This document shows positions 60,800 to 64,000 of a DNA stretch of 64,000 bases, piece after piece. Position numbers and translations under genes: made by a program. The notes below the pieces were generated by a model. The model searched no databases and was not told where the DNA came from. It saw nothing but the letters and a program-made list of their open reading frames with translations. Origin of the DNA: Candidatus Poribacteria bacterium (lineage in GTDB: Bacteria > Poribacteria > WGA-4E > PCPOR2b); assembly GCA_028819845.1 (NCBI GenBank), contig JAPPKS010000032.1, positions 62,001-126,000 on the forward strand, in the 5' to 3' direction. Positions within the stretch are counted from its first letter, which is position 1; each line of letters begins with the position of its first letter.

Positions 60800-61963
60800 T
60801 CATATCCTATACCCTGGTCTGTAGAGCGCTTTGCCCGAGGTCCCGTGCGTGGATGCCTGCGGCGCGTCTTCATAAGAGATTCTGTAACACCGGTAAACGC
60901 CTCTGTTGACACTCGATCCCGCTGCGTACGGTTCAAAACTGAAGCTCAGGTAGGGATTAACGTATTCCCATACAATCTCGCCCTCCGCCGTAATTTCGAA
61001 TAGGCGCCCGCCGGTGGCATCCAGCGAAAACGTATTGCCGTTGGGAAGCCGCTGAATTGACCCCCACGCAGTGCTAAAAAACTGACTTCTATGGCGGCCT
61101 TGCAGACTGGAGAAATGCGTCCGCTCCCAATTCTGCGGCAGGTAGCTGTACTCCCAGACAATCTCGTTGGTCTGCGGGTTTATCTCTAGCAGACGCGTGT
61201 AGTTGCGCCATCGCAATGGATACCCGCTTTGTCCGCCGTTATCATAGACAATGATGTTGCCGTTCTCGAGCATGTTGGGGTGATGCGGGCCGACGAGGTT
61301 ATCATATTTCCACAGGAACCTTCCGGTGTTTTTGTCAACGATGGCAATCATACCAACTTCTCTGAAACATGTTGAGATGTTCCCGTTGGGCAAAACCTCT
61401 AGTGTGTTGGTGTGCAGCCAGTCTACGCCTCCATTTCTAAGCCCGCGTTCTCGAATCAGGCGCTTCGCCTCCGGAGTGAACTCAAAGTCATCGTAGTGGT
61501 CGATAGACCGCCATTCCCAAACAATTTCACCTGATGGCGTGACTTCGATGAATCGGTCGTCATAAACTGGCTTATCCGAAATCCGGGGTTCACTGATACC
61601 CAACTCGCGCGTGAGTATCATGGTGTTGCCGTTGTCCAATCGAACGAAGTCGTGATGCGCATTCTTGTCACGGTATTCCCAGACAACGCGGCTATCCCAG
61701 TCGAGTTCCTTGACCCCAAATCGGTTAACGAAAACGAGGAGATTCCCCTTCGGCAAGAATTTGTGGTACCATGTCGTTCCGATGGTTGTCCCTTGATTAT
61801 CATCGTCCTTTTGCATATTCACCGCCCACATGTGAACTACCTCGCCGTTCATGTCGATCATGTACACGTATGGGCTGAGATGCGGCGAATAGACGGTGTA
61901 TCCGTTGCAGCACTTTTCAGGCTTATACACGGTCAGACCCGTGGGCCATTCCAAAACGGACAT
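60800..61963 (-). CDS. Arylsulfotransferase-like (ASST) beta-propeller protein
   Basis: A 387-residue protein without signal peptide. It contains repeated propeller turns of D-x-NGN type: HDFVRLDNGNTMILTREL, LEVLPNGNISTCFREV, HHPNMLENGNIIVYDN and IQRLPNGNTFSLDATGG, each followed by a W-x-Y strand such as GEIVWEWRSIDHYDDFEF and NEIVWEYSYLP. This pattern is typical of the ASST/DUF-like family, often with unknown substrates in uncultured bacteria. The catalytic His of characterised ASSTs cannot be fixed by eye. It is convergent with the FAD oxidase gene and 26 bases downstream of the LarE-C gene. Confidence 0.75.
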   Translation of the reverse strand: MSVLEWPTGLTVYKPEKCCNGYTVYSPHLSPYVYMIDMNGEVVHMWAVNMQKDDDNQGTTIGTTWYHKFLPKGNLLVFVNRFGVKELDWDSRVVWEYRDKNAHHDFVRLDNGNTMILTRELGISEPRISDKPVYDDRFIEVTPSGEIVWEWRSIDHYDDFEFTPEAKRLIRERGLRNGGVDWLHTNTLEVLPNGNISTCFREVGMIAIVDKNTGRFLWKYDNLVGPHHPNMLENGNIIVYDNGGQSGYPLRWRNYTRLLEINPQTNEIVWEYSYLPQNWERTHFSSLQGRHRSQFFSTAWGSIQRLPNGNTFSLDATGGRLFEITAEGEIVWEYVNPYLSFSFEPYAAGSSVNRGVYRCYRISYEDAPQASTHGTSGKALYRPGYRI

Positions 61964-61989
61964 TCTTTACACCTCCGAGTCGTGTGTCG

Positions 61990-62223
61990 TTAATTTTCGT
62001 TTAAATCGAGGGCGACATACCGATAGCCGATTGCTTTAAGCCGATTTACAATTGATTCGCGCAGCTGAATAGTTCGATTAAAATCCGATTCTGGCACTTG
62101 GATGCGCACAATCGCGCCGTGATGGGAGACGGAAGCCCCTTTGATGCCCAGTTCAATCAAATTCCTCTCTGCAAGTTCGATCAATTCATCTACGTTTGGT
62201 GTCTGGCCGGTGTTTGATACCAT
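61990..62223 (-). CDS. Free-standing LarE C-terminal domain-like protein
   Basis: Read from ATG 62223 (77 residues), five bases after GGGGAGGA. LIELGIKGASVSHHGAIVRI, VPESDFNRTIQLRESIV and AIGYRYVALDLNEN match the C-terminal beta-rich domain of LarE (ATP-dependent sacrificial sulfur transferase for the nickel-pincer cofactor of lactate racemase). The N-terminal PP-loop ATPase domain is absent, so this is a domain without its enzyme part. The free domain may be an accessory or a decayed remnant. It stands between the A2M gene and the ASST-like gene. Confidence 0.7.
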   Translation of the reverse strand: MVSNTGQTPNVDELIELAERNLIELGIKGASVSHHGAIVRIQVPESDFNRTIQLRESIVNRLKAIGYRYVALDLNEN

Positions 62224-62394
62224 CCCTATCCTCCCCTTTAGACACTGCGTGAGTGTAGCATACAATACGCCGTATCACAATGCAAATAATCTCCCCAAGA
62301 GGCACGTGTTTGTGCGATGGGTTTAAGCCGGTTGGAACGGTAATCCCGAAACGAGCATGCCGCGCGCACAATCGAAGAAGCCGAGATGTGACGC

Positions 62395-62420
62395 CGCGAT
62401 TCGGAGATCGCTCCTACAGT
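62395..62420. repeat. Interspersed palindromic repeat family B, copy 4 (left arm)
   Basis: CGCGATTCGGAGATCGCTCC followed by TACAG, identical to the left arm at 40598-40620. The right arm is not recognisable. It lies in the divergent gap between the LarE-C gene and the A2M gene. Confidence 0.6.
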
Positions 62421-62489
62421 GATTTGGATGCTTTGCACGTAAACCAACAATAAACAGTATCGTCTAGTTTAGTATAGGAGGAAACAAAC

Positions 62490-64000
62490 ATGAAACTCAC
62501 CAACAGACAACTGCTCGCCATCATCGGTGTCCTCTCCTTCATTATCATTGCCGGGGCAATCTATATTGGAATCCATAACGCAAGAGAAATGGATCAAGTC
62601 TACGTTGAGACGTTTTCGCCGGAGGGTCAAGTAAAACCGCACGGGAATTTTACCATTGCATTCTCTCGCCCGGTTGTTGAGAGCACCGACATTAACCAAG
62701 ATTTGGACGAAATACCAGTCAAGTTCACTCCTCAAATTCCGGGCAAATTCCGCTGGATTGCACTGAACACGCTTCGTTTCTTCCCTATAGTTTCCCTTTC
62801 CCCGTCCACCGAATACACTGCAGAAGTATCCCCGAAAATACCTTCATCGCCAAAATTTACGATTACCGGGAAACGCAAGTTTGCTTTTTTCACCGAGCGA
62901 TTTCAGGTTCGGAGTTCTCGACTTGCGTTTGAATACAGCACCATAAAAAAGAGCCATGCGAAGATTATCGGCACGGTCGAATTCAACTATCGTGTCAGCG
63001 CCATATCGTTGAGGGAACGGCTTTCGATTTCACACGAAGGCGGTGCGAAAATCCCCTATCATATACGCACGCGTGCACCGGAGACGTACATTGTAGAATT
63101 AGAGACAGAGGAAGTTGTACGGGGTGACGGAGATCAGCGCATTCAGATGAAAATCGATAAGGGTTTCACGCCGATTGACGGCCATCTCGGTCTTAAGAAG
63201 GCTCATATCACGCCAATTGTTTTGAAGCGGCACGATGATTTGCTCATCACCCGTATATCTCCCCGTAGCAGCGGCGATGGACGTTATATTGAGGTTGAGG
63301 TGAGTTCAAGTATTGATATCAAGGATGCCAAACCTTATATAGTGGTGGAACCCGAGATTGATTTTCGACTCGCCAGCCGATACCGCTATCTGAGAATTTT
63401 AGGTGATTTCAAGCCTGCTGAACGCTATACCGTAACAGTTAAGCAAGGATTGCGTTCGGAAGACAACGCGGTACTCCGTAAAGAGTTTTCCACAACAGTG
63501 GCAATTCCAAATCTGAGACCGAACCTCCGTTTTATCGGTGAGGGGCGTTATCTACCCAGAGACGGTGAATTAAACCTCGGTTTGGCGACAATTAACGTCA
63601 ACAAGGTGCAGGTTGAAATCGAGAAAGTATTTGCAAATAACCTTGTTTTTCTCGCTAGTGCGCAGGGCTGGTCGGATTATGCGCGAAACCTAGGTGAGTC
63701 CCTGCACACTGAAGAGGTTGAAATTCAGTCTGTACTTAATGACGAGGTGACAACGCCTATCCCTTTGAAGGATTACCTGTCAGCCGATCACATCGGCATT
63801 TTTAAGGTGACAGCGCGTGATATCGACCGCCGTTGGCGGAGCGCTACGCAGTGGGTTATGCTCACCGACCTCGGCATCATGGCGAAAAAGTCAGCGGATG
63901 TGTTGTGGGTATGGGTCAATTCGCTCTCATCGCTGCGTCCTGTGCCTAATGCAAAGATTGAACTAATGAGCGATAACAACCAGACCTTGTTGAGCGGTAC
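62490..64000 (+). CDS. Alpha-2-macroglobulin family protein, N-terminal part (partial)
   Basis: Begins at ATG 62490, eight bases after AGGAGG, and is open to the end of the window (503 residues). The N-terminus LLAIIGVLSFIIIAGAIYIG is one membrane anchor or uncleaved signal; no lipobox Cys follows. FSPEGQVKPHGNFTIAFSRPV and TEYTAEVSP belong to the MG1-like bacterial A2M N-terminal domains. HIGIFKVTARDIDRRW, then QWVMLTDLGIMAKKSADVL and WVNSLSSLRPVPNAKIELM are the characteristic BMG segment. Bacterial A2Ms trap proteases with a bait region and thioester, which lie beyond the window. Confidence 0.9.
   Translation, partial: MKLTNRQLLAIIGVLSFIIIAGAIYIGIHNAREMDQVYVETFSPEGQVKPHGNFTIAFSRPVVESTDINQDLDEIPVKFTPQIPGKFRWIALNTLRFFPIVSLSPSTEYTAEVSPKIPSSPKFTITGKRKFAFFTERFQVRSSRLAFEYSTIKKSHAKIIGTVEFNYRVSAISLRERLSISHEGGAKIPYHIRTRAPETYIVELETEEVVRGDGDQRIQMKIDKGFTPIDGHLGLKKAHITPIVLKRHDDLLITRISPRSSGDGRYIEVEVSSSIDIKDAKPYIVVEPEIDFRLASRYRYLRILGDFKPAERYTVTVKQGLRSEDNAVLRKEFSTTVAIPNLRPNLRFIGEGRYLPRDGELNLGLATINVNKVQVEIEKVFANNLVFLASAQGWSDYARNLGESLHTEEVEIQSVLNDEVTTPIPLKDYLSADHIGIFKVTARDIDRRWRSATQWVMLTDLGIMAKKSADVLWVWVNSLSSLRPVPNAKIELMSDNNQTLLSG

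Overview
The window reads as a chromosomal stretch of a Gram-negative-type, uncultured bacterium. The gene mix (LamG lectin-like proteins, PD40/TolB-like propellers, several Gfo/Idh/MocA, SDR and enolase-superfamily enzymes, an ASST-like propeller, a bacterial alpha-2-macroglobulin) resembles Candidatus Poribacteria and related sponge-associated lineages. That assignment is inference from gene content, not a search. TGA is used as an ordinary stop by many genes here. CDSs are well spaced, often start at TTG or GTG behind a good Shine-Dalgarno site, and are separated by intergenic DNA rich in short interspersed palindromic repeats.

Layout. 1-7.5 kb: the end of a sugar-type ABC transporter ATPase, a transaldolase-like protein, a Gfo/Idh/MocA oxidoreductase, a GH127-like protein, a secreted LamG protein and a degenerate metallophosphoesterase. 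8-11.1 kb: a four-gene catabolic operon (two SDRs, a cupin, a PEP-mutase/isocitrate-lyase-type lyase) behind a clear sigma70-like promoter. 11.2-14.4 kb: an orphan GspG-like pseudopilin, hisA, a class I amidotransferase-type hydrolase and a polyprenyl diphosphate synthase. 15.3-18.7 kb: a TonB-like/DUF4159 gene interrupted by an in-frame TGA, then a large lipoprotein. 18.7-24.3 kb: a minus-strand block of ECF sigma factor, double-FHA protein, TPR-metallopeptidase, CvpA and two paralogous TPR membrane proteins. 24.5-34.4 kb: DegT aminotransferase with a promoter/operator, hisB, hisG, an HtrA homologue that has lost all three catalytic residues, a ManD/RspA-like dehydratase, a cupin, tsaB, a GT4 glycosyltransferase and a coiled-coil protein built from 21-bp repeats. 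34.8-39.4 kb: a degenerate AAA protein, a remnant of the 5' end of a response-regulator gene, a TolB-like protein, the intact response regulator-GGDEF gene and tRNA-Leu(CAG). 39.4-41 kb: a repeat-only region. 41-45.8 kb: an operon of CoA-acylating aldehyde dehydrogenase, enolase-superfamily enzyme, CE4 deacetylase and MFS transporter. 46-51.7 kb: housekeeping genes comB, accC, accB, efp, aroQ, aroB, aroK. 52-54.6 kb: an RpoE-like sigma / anti-sigma / HtrA module whose HtrA lacks the catalytic His. 54.7-64 kb: a CYTH protein, a conserved hypothetical, a PTPS-III-like protein, an alpha/beta hydrolase, an SDR, a GlcD-type FAD oxidase, an ASST-like protein, a free-standing LarE C-terminal domain and the start of an alpha-2-macroglobulin.

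Two themes stand out. First, several proteins keep a familiar fold but lose catalytic residues: both HtrAs, the AAA protein, the metallophosphoesterase and the response-regulator acidic pair. This suggests regulatory or scaffold roles. Second, at least six families of short palindromic repeats fill the intergenic DNA. No transposase, CRISPR array or prophage gene is visible.
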